Shown here: positions 26,676 to 35,028 of the stretch, in pieces | How positions within the stretch are numbered: position 1 is the first letter of the stretch | Layout: every line of letters begins with the position of its first letter | NCBI GenBank assembly: GCA_903876875.1 | Contig: CAIRBT010000044.1 | Span: 1-52,424 of the forward strand | DNA from: an uncultured Geobacteraceae bacterium | Lineage (GTDB): Bacteria > Desulfobacterota > Desulfuromonadia > Geobacterales > Pseudopelobacteraceae | Length of the DNA stretch: 52,424 bases | Direction of reading: 5' to 3' | Translations under genes and position numbers: made by a program | The notes under the pieces: model-generated | Told to the model about the DNA's origin: nothing | Database searches by the model: none | The model's input: only the letters and a program-made list of their open reading frames with translations

Positions 26676-28007
26676 ATGACGGAATACAGACCACTGCGAC
26701 AGCTGCCCGAACCATCCGCGTATAAAACAGGTGATGTACTGGTATTGGTAGGGGAACTTTTCGGTCGCGGCTACGCAAACGGCCTGGTTGATGAGGCACG
26801 GCGAGTCGGCATGACCATTATCGGTACCACCGTAGGCCGTCGGGATACAAATGGTTCACTCCGCCCTTTGACCGATGAAGAGTTGGCACAGGCAGAACTG
26901 CTCCTGGGAGGCAGGGTTATCAATATCCCCCTTGAGGCCGGCTTCGACATGGAAAGTGTCGATGGTGTTCCCTCCCTTGCCGAGCAACTCAAAAAAGCCC
27001 GCCCCGACGACTATGCCACCATCAGTTTCATTGAGGGAAGTGTGGAAAAAGCCCGTGCAGCAGGCACCGCACGGCTCCGCTCCCATCTGGCAGAACTTGA
27101 AAAAACATTACTTGAACTGATACCGGCGGGGGCACGGGTGCTCGTAGCCCATGCCATGGCGGGCGGTATACCCCGGGCGCGGGTATTTATGCCACTCCTT
27201 AATCGAATATTTAAAGGAACCGGCGATAAATATCTGGCATCGGAGCTATTCTGGAACAGCCCCCTGGGACAGTTGTGCAACAGCAGTTTTAATGAAGTTA
27301 CCGGCGATACGTTCCGTTACCTGATTGAAGAGACCACCACCCTGCGGGAACGCGCCACTGCAGCCGGTGGCCGTGTCTGTTATTCGGCCTATGGGTACCA
27401 TGGCACGGAAGTTCTGATAAATGGCAGCTATCAATGGCAATCCTATACTTCCTACGTGCAGGGTTTTGCCAAAATGCGTCTTGAAGATATCGCCGCCGAT
27501 GCCACTGCACGGGGCATTCCGGCCACCGTATACAACTGCCCTGAAATACAGACAAATTCCAGTGCACTGTTCCTTGGCGTAGAAATATCCCTCTATCCGC
27601 TTTTAAGTGCAATCCGCCGTGAAGCGGGGGAAGAATGCGCGGCTCCCCTGGAAGCCTGCTGTCAGTCCATGTTGAAAGAGGGGGTAAGTGTGGCGACCCT
27701 GTTGGATCGCACCAATTGTTACCTCTCTTCACCTCTGCTTGCCCAGATAGTTGACTTTGACACCTGGCCCCAGCACAACAGCCGGGAACAGGCTGAATTG
27801 ATGCTGGCAAGCTCCGCTGAATTGATGGAGATGCACCAGGATCAGAAACAACTGATCTGCGCCGAACTGTCACGCATCGTGTTCCTGACAACCGGGCGCA
27901 TCATGCTGCACAGTGCCTGGAACCCACCGGCATCTACCGTATGGCTCAATCATGATATTCTGGCTCGGTTGCTGGCTGACGAGCGGGGCGCAGGTATCCT
28001 GTGCTAA
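26676..28007 (+). CDS. SDR/enoyl-reductase-like protein (tentative FabMG-type)
   Basis: The protein (about 443 aa) is not a standard short-chain dehydrogenase, but parts recall one. Numbered from an ATG 12 bp upstream, an N-terminal strand-turn-helix LVLVGELFGRGYANGLVDEA lies at about 26-45. Y261-x8-K270 (YTSYVQGFAK) fits the Tyr-x8-Lys spacing of FabV-type trans-2-enoyl reductases, and ATARGIPATVYNCPEI resembles the strand after that helix. I therefore suggest a NAD(P)-dependent enoyl reductase-like fold with low certainty. I prefer the ATG at 26676, preceded by GGGGGA, to the one at 26664, which has no Shine-Dalgarno. It precedes bamD by 11 bp and may share its transcript. Confidence 0.5.
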   Translation: MTEYRPLRQLPEPSAYKTGDVLVLVGELFGRGYANGLVDEARRVGMTIIGTTVGRRDTNGSLRPLTDEELAQAELLLGGRVINIPLEAGFDMESVDGVPSLAEQLKKARPDDYATISFIEGSVEKARAAGTARLRSHLAELEKTLLELIPAGARVLVAHAMAGGIPRARVFMPLLNRIFKGTGDKYLASELFWNSPLGQLCNSSFNEVTGDTFRYLIEETTTLRERATAAGGRVCYSAYGYHGTEVLINGSYQWQSYTSYVQGFAKMRLEDIAADATARGIPATVYNCPEIQTNSSALFLGVEISLYPLLSAIRREAGEECAAPLEACCQSMLKEGVSVATLLDRTNCYLSSPLLAQIVDFDTWPQHNSREQAELMLASSAELMEMHQDQKQLICAELSRIVFLTTGRIMLHSAWNPPASTVWLNHDILARLLADERGAGILC

Positions 28008-28018
28008 AAGGGAGTGCT

Positions 28019-28762
28019 ATGAACGGATTATCAGGGGTGATCGTAGTCTCTGTTCTGACTACATTGATTGGAGGCTGCGCGTCAGCACCGGTGGTGAAAC
28101 CGGCCGACGTACTGTACAATGAAGCCGAAGTACTTTTTCAGGACAAAAGCTATGAAGAGGCCATTACCCACTACAAAAAAGTGAAAGACACCTACGAGTC
28201 GGTGGAACTTTCAACAAAAGCCGAACTTAAAATAGCCGACGCCTATTTCCTCAATAAAGATTACATTGAGGCTGCCGCCAGCTATGAGGACTTCCGTAAA
28301 CTGCATCCCAAACACCCCCAGGCTGACTATGCACTGTATCGTCAAGGAATCAGCTATTTCAATCAGATCCATAGTATTGATACCGATCAGACCCCGGTAA
28401 AAAATGCCTTGGCAACCTTTGACTCCTATCTAAGGCAGTACCCAACCGGAAAGCAGCGTGATGAAGTCACGGACAAACGTCTGGAGTGCCGTGACAAACA
28501 GCTACAGTATGAACTCTATGTTGGGAGATATTATCTGAAGACCGATGCTTATAAGGCCGCAATCGCTCGTTTTGAACAGGCACTGAAATCATTTCCTGAA
28601 CTGAAACGGCGTGAGGAACTTTACTATTATCTGTGGAAAGCATATCTGGAGGACAAGCAGAAAGAAAAGGGGAACGAACTGCTGGTGCGCTTTGGCAAAG
28701 AACTTCCTGACTCTGTTTTTCTTTCCCGAACCAGGGAGGAGATGGGGGGCGAACGTAAATGA
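28019..28762 (+). CDS. bamD: Outer-membrane assembly lipoprotein BamD
   Basis: BamD is the essential TPR lipoprotein of the BAM complex, which inserts beta-barrels into the outer membrane. Counting from ATG 28019 (GGGAG Shine-Dalgarno), a signal peptide ends at the lipobox IGGC, with Cys20 lipidated. TPR helices follow: ADVLYNEAEVLFQDKSYEEA, AELKIADAYFLNKDYIEAAASY, ADYALYRQGISYFNQ and the family's terminal YYLKTDAYKAAIARFEQAL. Length of 247 aa is typical. An earlier ATG at 28001 overlaps the upstream gene and is less likely. Its stop overlaps the plsY start as ATGA. Confidence 0.93.
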   Translation: MNGLSGVIVVSVLTTLIGGCASAPVVKPADVLYNEAEVLFQDKSYEEAITHYKKVKDTYESVELSTKAELKIADAYFLNKDYIEAAASYEDFRKLHPKHPQADYALYRQGISYFNQIHSIDTDQTPVKNALATFDSYLRQYPTGKQRDEVTDKRLECRDKQLQYELYVGRYYLKTDAYKAAIARFEQALKSFPELKRREELYYYLWKAYLEDKQKEKGNELLVRFGKELPDSVFLSRTREEMGGERK

Positions 28763-29343
28763 TGGTACTTACACTGCTCCTGGCCGCTGCCTATCTGATC
28801 GGATCCATACCTACCGGACTGCTCCTCGGGAAAGCCTGCGGTATTGATGTCCGCACCAAGGGGAGTGGCAACATTGGTGCCACCAACCTCTACCGTACGG
28901 TGGGACGGAAGGTCGGAGCTCTGACACTGGTGGGTGACTGCCTCAAAGGGCTGCTTCCGGTGCTCGTTGTTGCCCATGGCACGTTCCCAGCAGAGTACGC
29001 CCCCTGGGTCGGCTTGGCGGCTTTTTGCGGACATGTCTTTTCAATATTTCTCAAATTCAAAGGGGGCAAGGGGGTGGCAACGGCCCTGGGGGTTTTTCTG
29101 GCAGTGGCACCACTCGCCGTAGCCGTTGCCCTCGTGCTGTTCGCCCTGCTCATGTTCATCTGGCGGTACGTATCCCTGGGCTCAATCAGTGCGGCGACGG
29201 TAATGCCGGTTGCGGTCTATTTTCTGGGGGGTAACAGCAGTGTGGTCATGGTAACGGTGGCAATCGCCCTTATCGTCATTATCCGCCATCTTGAGAACAT
29301 CAAACGGCTCCTCGCCGGCACGGAAAACCGCTTCAAGGCATAA
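28759..29343 (+). CDS. plsY: Glycerol-3-phosphate acyltransferase PlsY
   Basis: PlsY transfers acyl groups from acyl-phosphate to glycerol-3-phosphate, the first committed step of phospholipid synthesis. The 194-aa multi-spanning protein has all three conserved cytoplasmic loops: SIPTGLLLGKACGIDVRTKGSGNIGATN at about 16-43, GHVFSIFLKFKGGKGVATALG at about 90-110 and the terminal RHLENIKRLLAGTENRF. The start codon overlaps the bamD stop (ATGA), so coupling is likely. Its 3' end overlaps the convergent DTW gene by 11 bp, at a palindrome. Confidence 0.96.
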   Translation: MMVLTLLLAAAYLIGSIPTGLLLGKACGIDVRTKGSGNIGATNLYRTVGRKVGALTLVGDCLKGLLPVLVVAHGTFPAEYAPWVGLAAFCGHVFSIFLKFKGGKGVATALGVFLAVAPLAVAVALVLFALLMFIWRYVSLGSISAATVMPVAVYFLGGNSSVVMVTVAIALIVIIRHLENIKRLLAGTENRFKA

Positions 29344-29869
29344 GTAGCTGTGGGCACGGAATATCCGTGCCCCTTCTACTCCCCGGCACAGAACCCCGCA
29401 TGACCCCTTCGGGTCGTATAAAAGCCAGAAACCTCTCCGTAAGCAACTCCGCTTCTTCATGGTTCCCAAACAGACGCAACACCTCTATGACACACTCTGC
29501 GGTGCACAGTCCCTCTTCTTTCTGGTTTTTTCTAAGGTTGTAGCGTGACTTTACCCCCGTAGTGAGGCCGATTCGCGGGATAGTAAGAAGGTAGGGACTA
29601 CGCTGGTGTATTTTGCGCGCTTCGTGCCAGGTGCCATCAATGATGACTAATCGGGTGATATCATCCCGAACGGGACTGTTTTCGCTGGCGACACCGGGAT
29701 AAACCAGAGCGACACCACCGGCAGCAATTTCTTCCAGCAACTGTGCCGGCGGCTCCATACGGTTCCAGCAAATCTGTTCGGCGGCCGCACCAAGTACATC
29801 AATCACCAGACGTCCCGTATTGGAACGTTTCTCAAATTCTTTAAAATGTGTTAATAAAGTAAAATTCAT
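29333..29869 (-). CDS. DTW-domain protein (tRNA-uridine aminocarboxypropyltransferase-like)
   Basis: DTW proteins transfer the aminocarboxypropyl group of SAM to tRNA uridines (acp3U, TapT/TuaA). The 178-aa sequence has the signature DGTWHEARKIHQRSP at about 100-114, then GLTTGVKSRYNLRKNQKEEGLCTAE and a terminal FIRP region, all typical. Standard members carry an N-terminal CxxC pair, which I do not see here, so the form may be trimmed. I start at ATG 29869, directly after the GreA-like stop (TGA-G-ATG), which makes coupling likely. Confidence 0.82.
   Translation of the reverse strand: MNFTLLTHFKEFEKRSNTGRLVIDVLGAAAEQICWNRMEPPAQLLEEIAAGGVALVYPGVASENSPVRDDITRLVIIDGTWHEARKIHQRSPYLLTIPRIGLTTGVKSRYNLRKNQKEEGLCTAECVIEVLRLFGNHEEAELLTERFLAFIRPEGVMRGSVPGSRRGTDIPCPQLLMP
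29352..29372. terminator. GGGCACGGA hairpin at convergent gene ends
   Basis: GGGCACGGA (29352-29360) pairs with TCCGTGCCC (29364-29372) around ATA. It lies just past the plsY stop and inside the last codons of the convergent DTW gene. It shares the core CCGTGCCCCT with the palindrome at 35973-36002, so both may be copies of one dispersed terminator-like repeat. Confidence 0.6.
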
Positions 29870-29870
29870 C

Positions 29871-30353
29871 TCAAAGAACCGCCAAAATGGTGAAAGTGGG
29901 TGCCCCGACAGAATCAACAGCAGGGACATCATCACCGATGCGGAGACCCAAGAGTCGTTTACCCAGGGGTGAACCGGGGGTAATAACCACAATTTCCCCC
30001 TCCCCGTCGGCAAACTTCATCCCCCCACCCTGGGGCCCGAGAAACACCCGGCGCAGAGAGCCGTCAGTGCCCTCAAGGGTGACCAGGGCAGTCAACCTGA
30101 TTGGCGTATCCTCATCGAAAGCTTTGAGCACGAGAGAACGATAGCTTTCCAGGGCAACCCTGATTTCCTGGGCACGATTGGCCTGCCCCTGGGCTATGTA
30201 GGAAGACTCCAGAGCCGTCGTATCATATTTGTTATCAGGTTGGCACTCCTCATGGGTGGCCGCCCCGTGTGCCGCAAGTGCGGCCTGGGAGAACACCGCC
30301 AGATCTGCAGTAAGAGCCGCCAGTATGTTATCACGCAACAGTTCTTTGGTCAT
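29871..30353 (-). CDS. GreA/GreB-like transcription factor
   Basis: The 160-aa protein resembles the GreA/GreB/Rnk superfamily. A charged helical N-terminal half has ENKYDTRGLEAS-like sequence (here DNKYDTTALESSYIAQGQANRAQEI), and a C-terminal FKBP-like domain has VVITPGSPLGKRLLGLRIGDDV, which matches GreA's ITPxSPLGxALLGKKVGD. It lacks the full long coiled coil with the acidic tip (DxxE) of true GreA, so cleavage stimulation is doubtful; binding in the RNA polymerase secondary channel is possible. Its ATG overlaps the stop of the UPF0182 gene (ATGA), and the DTW gene starts right after its own stop. Confidence 0.8.
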   Translation of the reverse strand: MTKELLRDNILAALTADLAVFSQAALAAHGAATHEECQPDNKYDTTALESSYIAQGQANRAQEIRVALESYRSLVLKAFDEDTPIRLTALVTLEGTDGSLRRVFLGPQGGGMKFADGEGEIVVITPGSPLGKRLLGLRIGDDVPAVDSVGAPTFTILAVL

Positions 30354-33032
30354 CGTTCCTGAGCCATCCGTTTCAGTATCTGTTCGAGTTTACGCAACTC
30401 GTCACCATAGGCACCCCACTCCCCCTGCCGTTGCAGGGTGGTCGCCTTTTCGTAGATTTTCATCGCCTCCCGTGCCAGAGAACCAGGGAATGTATCCCCA
30501 CTCACGGTGACCGGAGTCACGGCAGGAATCAGCGGTTTTTTTTCACCGAATAACCGTTGCAATGCCAGCTCCAAATTTTCTTCCATAACGACTTCATCAT
30601 TAAAAGCCACAATGACTCGCTTGAGCTCCGGCAGGGCTGACTTGTCGGCAGCCAGAAAAAGCGGCTGTACGTACAGAAGAGATTTTTCAATCGGTATCAC
30701 CAGCATACTCCCCCGAATAACTTCCGAACCACGCTGATTCCAGAGGGTTAATTGTTGTGATATGAAAGAATCCTGGTTAATACGGGCATCGATCTGTTTC
30801 GGACCGTAAATCAGCCGATCCCGGGGAAAGGTATAGGCTCTAATTTTCCCGTAATTGGAACCATCACAGCGAGCCGCCAACCAGGCAGCGAGGTTATCCC
30901 GCTTTGAGGGGGTGAATGGAAGCAGCAGCGCATACTCTTCCTGCTTTTCACCAGGCAGCTTCATAATGGTGTAATAGGGCTCCATCGGCTTGTCACCAAG
31001 AGCCGGTATCTGCCAGAGATTCTCCTTATTATAAAACACCTTGGGGTCGGTCATATGATAGGCGGCAAACAGGGACGCCTGCAGTTGCAAAAACTGATGG
31101 GGATAACGCACATGGGCACGCAGATCATCGGGCATGGCGGCAATCGGCTTAAACAACCCCGGAAACATCCGGTCGTAGACCCGCACCAGCAGATCCAGGG
31201 GATCGCTGATATAAAAACTGACCGTACCGTCATAGGCATCAACCACCGCCTTGACCGAGTTCCTCATGTAGTTTATCCCCCCCCTGAAGCGGTTTGGAAT
31301 AGGGAAGACGGTCCGAGTAGGTATAGGCATCAATAATCCAGGCAAGCCCCCCGTTTTTTCGCACGACCATATAGGGATCGCCGTCATACCGGAGAAAGGG
31401 GGCAATGGCTCTCACCCGTTCATTAATGTTTCGATTGAAAATGATCCGGCTTTCCGGGGTAATATCCGACGAAAGGATAATCTTCTCAGTTTTAAAACGG
31501 GCGGCAAAGAGCAGTTTTGTGAACAGTGAATCAATGGGTACCCCTCCTTTTCCGGCATAGGTGGTGTTAATGTTGCCGGTGGCGGTCGGATAGCTGAATT
31601 CGGGAACCCGGGTTTTCACGACAACATAGTCGTTGGAAAGTTCACCAAAATAGATTTCTGGGCGGGTCACCTTGATATCGGCCTGGCTGACCGGAGGAAT
31701 ATCTTTGACGAAAAACTCCGGGAGCCCTTCCTTGCTGATCCGACTGACCGGACCAAAGGTGATGCCGTTGCCATGAGTAAAAATAAGCCGTTCATTTATC
31801 CAGTTTTTGCTCGGAAGATCGGCATAGGAAAGCTCCCGAGGTGATAACATCACCTGGGTGTACTGACCATTTACCAGATAACGGTCGTTATCCACATCGA
31901 AAAACTTGTAGTAGGTGCGGATTTGCTGTAACTGACTGTATGTTTTCAGAAGCGGTGCATGATCCCACAAACGGATGTTCTTGATGGTGGCAGCATTGGC
32001 AGCAATATCAGTTGCAGTCAGCTTGGAATCCACGTCAAACGGCACCGTTTCAATTTTTTCAAGATCATAACCGAAACGGGTAAACTTGAGATTATGTTCA
32101 ATGTAAGGGGTCTCAAGTGCCAGTTCATTGGGTGAAACTTTAAATTTTTGCAACAGCCCCGGGTAGAGGTGGATACCAATGCCGTAGACAGCGAAGATGA
32201 AGAGCGGAGGTATCACTGCCCTGCGCCAGGCTCCCTTCCAGAGTGCCACCACCATGACCACGCCACCAATCGGCGTCACCACCGTCAACGTCCGCAGGGT
32301 CATCAAGCGTGAGTTGACATCTACATACCCAGCACCGTAAAAACTCCCCCGGGAGGCAAACAGCAGGTTAAAACCGTCAAGATAGAAACCGGCAGCAATA
32401 ACGCAGACAAAGAGACCGATGAGCAGAGCCAGATGCCGGCGCACCATTTGATCAACGGTTACCCCTAAACCGGTGGAAACGATCCCCCCCCGAACGAAAT
32501 AGACACCACCGGTCATCACCAGTGACACCGGCACCAGAAAAGCAGCATACCCCCTGACCATTTCCCAAAAAGGAAGGCTAAACAGATAGAAACCAAGATC
32601 GGCTCCAATAACTGGATCTACGGTTCCGACGGTGATCCGGTTCATGAAGGTTAACAAACCATCCCACTGGAAGGCACCCCAGTTAGCAGCAAGCAATGCC
32701 ATGACAAAACAGATAAGTGTGCCGAGCGGTCTGATAAAGCGCATGGCTTCATCACGCCGCATCCGCATGGCGACCCCCTGTATGAAGAGGCCGCTGCGGG
32801 GAAATTCGCTCCGGTCAGCATACACGATGTTACCGATAAGAAACAGAAATGCCACCATACCGAAAAGTAAACCGGCCGCTGCCTTCGCGTAAAACACCGT
32901 CGTAAAAACCTGGGAGTAGCCGTTTTCTGAAAAAAACAACCAGTCCGTGGAGAAGGTCACAAACGACGATAAAAATGGTAACACAACAACCGCTAAAACG
33001 GCCAGCACCATAAGCCTGTTTTTCTGTAGCAT
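30350..33032 (-). CDS. UPF0182 family membrane protein, split by a frameshift
   Basis: UPF0182 proteins are large (about 900 aa) membrane proteins of unknown function. Here two frames share the gene: the N-terminal 597 residues (33032-31239), with about seven transmembrane helices in the first 300 and a soluble region, and the C-terminal part (about 31276-30350). The first frame reads DAYTYSDRLPYSKPLQGG, and the second continues INYMRNSVKAVVDAYDGTV, which is contiguous in relatives. The switch is at a G8 run (C8 on plus at 31277-31284). Removing one G gives one frame of 893 codons. It may be a sequencing error, a real lesion or slippage. The gene follows the membrane ATPase by 35 bp and overlaps the GreA-like start. 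Confidence 0.85.
31277..31284. other. C8 homopolymer at the UPF0182 frame break
   Basis: Eight C on the plus strand (G8 in the gene) mark the exact point where the UPF0182 reading frame shifts by one. Seven would restore it. Such runs slip easily in polymerases and sequencers, and phase variation is a third possibility. Confidence 0.85.
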
Positions 33033-33067
33033 AAAAGGTCACCCCGAATAAATTAACTTTCCATCAC

Positions 33068-33937
33068 CTACGTTGTGGGAAACCAGATACCGGCACCCAT
33101 GGTCATACCGATATCACGGCACCCCAGATAATCACTATGTACCCGCAAGCCGTTTTCCGATATTGCCAACCCCACCTCAACTTTGTGGAATGCCTCGTTC
33201 CGACTGTGGTCGGCAACCAGCAGAACAGTGGATTTAATCTGCCGCAGTTTCAGATAGAGTTCGGAAATGTTTTTCAGATTTTCCGGAAAGAAATCCTCCA
33301 CCGGATCGAGTACCACCAATTTGCATTTGAAATATTCGACAAATTTATGGAGATACGCATAGGTTTTGGTCATACTGCCGGACACATCAATCAGCAACGG
33401 CGAGACACCAAAACATTCATCAAACAGAGATATGTGGGTGAAATTATCAATATTTTCATCCATACGAAAGGACAAGGCAGTGGCATCGGGCCACTCCCTG
33501 CCAAGCCGTTTAAAGCGACGATGGCTGTCCTCGTCGGTATCACGGGCATTGATATAGAGAACCTTTCCCGGTTGAAGACAGGGGAAATGATCGAGAAATG
33601 GCACATTAAACGCCACTGACATGGCAAGTTGGGTGGCAAGAGTGGTTTTACCAAATACCGAACTGGCCTGCAGCGAAACGAGAGCATTGGCCGGTATAAG
33701 CTCATCTATCAGATATTCTTCAGGTTTTGGTGCAACAAAGGGGCGGTTTAGCCACTCCTTTATGCCAAGATTCTGTGCAAAAGGATTCTCCTCGATCTTC
33801 ATATTGGCGGAAATTGACATGTTTTGTGGTGCCTCCCCGGTGCAGAAACATTCCCAAACTGAATAAATCAGTACCATCAATACCATAGCAACTGCACTGC
33901 CCACAAGTGCGATATTACGATTACCTCCTTTCCCCAT
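33068..33937 (-). CDS. Membrane-tethered RecA/RepA-like ATPase, degenerate Walker A
   Basis: The protein has a single transmembrane helix near its N terminus (about 8-28), then a linker and an AAA_25/RepA-KaiC-like domain from about 75. Walker A is A91-SSVF-G96-K97-T98-T99, where the usual first Gly is Ala. A strand VLYINARDTDED resembles the second conserved strand, and Walker B is KLVVLDPVEDFF with Asp211. Sensor-like AVLLVADHSRNEA follows. Typical members are soluble replication or regulatory ATPases; an anchored version is unusual. It is the first gene of the leftward operon running through UPF0182. I assign the fold but no function. Confidence 0.72.
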   Translation of the reverse strand: MGKGGNRNIALVGSAVAMVLMVLIYSVWECFCTGEAPQNMSISANMKIEENPFAQNLGIKEWLNRPFVAPKPEEYLIDELIPANALVSLQASSVFGKTTLATQLAMSVAFNVPFLDHFPCLQPGKVLYINARDTDEDSHRRFKRLGREWPDATALSFRMDENIDNFTHISLFDECFGVSPLLIDVSGSMTKTYAYLHKFVEYFKCKLVVLDPVEDFFPENLKNISELYLKLRQIKSTVLLVADHSRNEAFHKVEVGLAISENGLRVHSDYLGCRDIGMTMGAGIWFPTT

Positions 33938-34285
33938 GGTCCGGATTTCTGCCTTTCATACACGTAATATCTATTGCATCACCCCCCATAAAACCCCTGC
34001 GACAATTTGAGCTTCACCTCCATGGGGCAACACATCTTAACCTACCGTAATGCCGTACTTTATTTATTTCTGAGCATACTCCTGTCAACTTTTGTCGCAG
34101 GGGTTTTATTTTTTTAGATTTTTATCACGCTGTAATCACTGAGTTTTTTCAACGACCTGCAGTGGCATGATTGCTGCTACCTATTAGCCAATAGATAGCT
34201 CAACCAACGTAATACGAAGGGATTTTACGCTATTTTACAGACATTCATGTTGCATATTCTACCGTAAATCAAGGAGACAAGCGGT
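33938..34285. other. Divergent intergenic region, 348 bp, no ORF
   Basis: This gap separates the leftward ATPase operon from the rightward unknown gene. It holds the 18-bp inverted repeat described separately, then AT-rich sequence with no gene. The last 25 bp contain an AAGGAG Shine-Dalgarno for the gene at 34286. TTTACA followed by TATTCT 15 bp later (near 34236-34262) is only a weak promoter candidate. Confidence 0.6.
33988..34109. repeat. 18-bp perfect inverted repeat around 86 bp (MITE-like or structured RNA)
   Basis: ATAAAACCCCTGCGACAA at 33988-34005 is exactly complementary to 34092-34109. The 122-bp unit has no ORF and no obvious target duplication next to it (flanks ACCCCCC and TTTTTTAG). 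On the plus strand the right arm runs into ATTTTTTTAG, so the unit could fold as a terminator or a small RNA. Terminal inverted repeats of a non-autonomous element are equally possible. Confidence 0.8.
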
Positions 34286-34978
34286 ATGGCAATTTCTCTT
34301 GCTGACTATATCACCGCTGTTGCCGGCATTGGCACAGCAGCCGTTGCACTGGTTGACAGCAGTAAAACTGTACGGGGTGGTATCTCAAACTGCGGCTTCT
34401 GGCATATCAGACGGGTGGTAACGAATCTTTTCCCGAATGACCCCGCAGGTGCAGATGCAACATCTCCTCTGGAATTGGCTGATGTATTGGCAGCACTCCG
34501 GGCAAATTGGCTGAATGGCACCCCCCTTACTGATCAGATCAAACTTGCACGGTCACTGATAGCTCTCCGACTTGATGCTATCACCGCACCACACCTTGCC
34601 CTCATTACCGGAGTGGATCCAACCATACTCACCACCGGAGCAGATAAAATGCGCATTGGTGAACCGCTTGACAAACAGGAAACTGCAGTAGTCGCCAGAT
34701 GCAACCTTATGGTGGCTGCGTTGCTCGACGAAGGGTATCTGTGTGCCGACCAGACCTATCGGAATGCCTCCAAGGTAACGGCAGGTGCCCTAGCCATGCT
34801 ACTTGCCACCATCGGTGGGTGGACACTCAGTACCAGTGCCTATTGGGGAACGTCTGACATGGGTATCGCTCTACTGGCAGGAGTTTTTGCAACACCACTG
34901 GCACCGGTGGCAAAAGATTTATCCAAAGCTGTGACAGCCGCTGCCCGGATACGAGCACAAGTAGCAAAGACAGGCTAA
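34286..34978 (+). CDS. Unknown protein, Ala-rich with two hydrophobic segments
   Basis: The 230-aa protein is not recognised. It starts with an amphipathic/hydrophobic stretch (LADYITAVAGIGTAAVALVDS, two pieces), has a soluble middle (about 40-165) with GFWHIRRVVTNLFPND and VDPTILTTGADKMRIGEPL, and a hydrophobic segment near 166-190 (ALAMLLATIGGWTLSTSAYWG) and 193-207. It could be a membrane-associated protein. An AAGGAG Shine-Dalgarno precedes the ATG. It is 50 bp from the lipoprotein gene on the same strand. Possible pairing with that gene rests on adjacency alone. Confidence 0.65.
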   Translation: MAISLADYITAVAGIGTAAVALVDSSKTVRGGISNCGFWHIRRVVTNLFPNDPAGADATSPLELADVLAALRANWLNGTPLTDQIKLARSLIALRLDAITAPHLALITGVDPTILTTGADKMRIGEPLDKQETAVVARCNLMVAALLDEGYLCADQTYRNASKVTAGALAMLLATIGGWTLSTSAYWGTSDMGIALLAGVFATPLAPVAKDLSKAVTAAARIRAQVAKTG

Positions 34979-35028
34979 GCACAAGCATCCATCACAAACG
35001 AATCACAACCGAAAGAAGGGAGGAACAA

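Noticed and set aside
34110-34270. Possible riboswitch or c-di-GMP-type leader before the unknown gene
   Set aside because: No recognisable conserved core was found; only AT-rich sequence.
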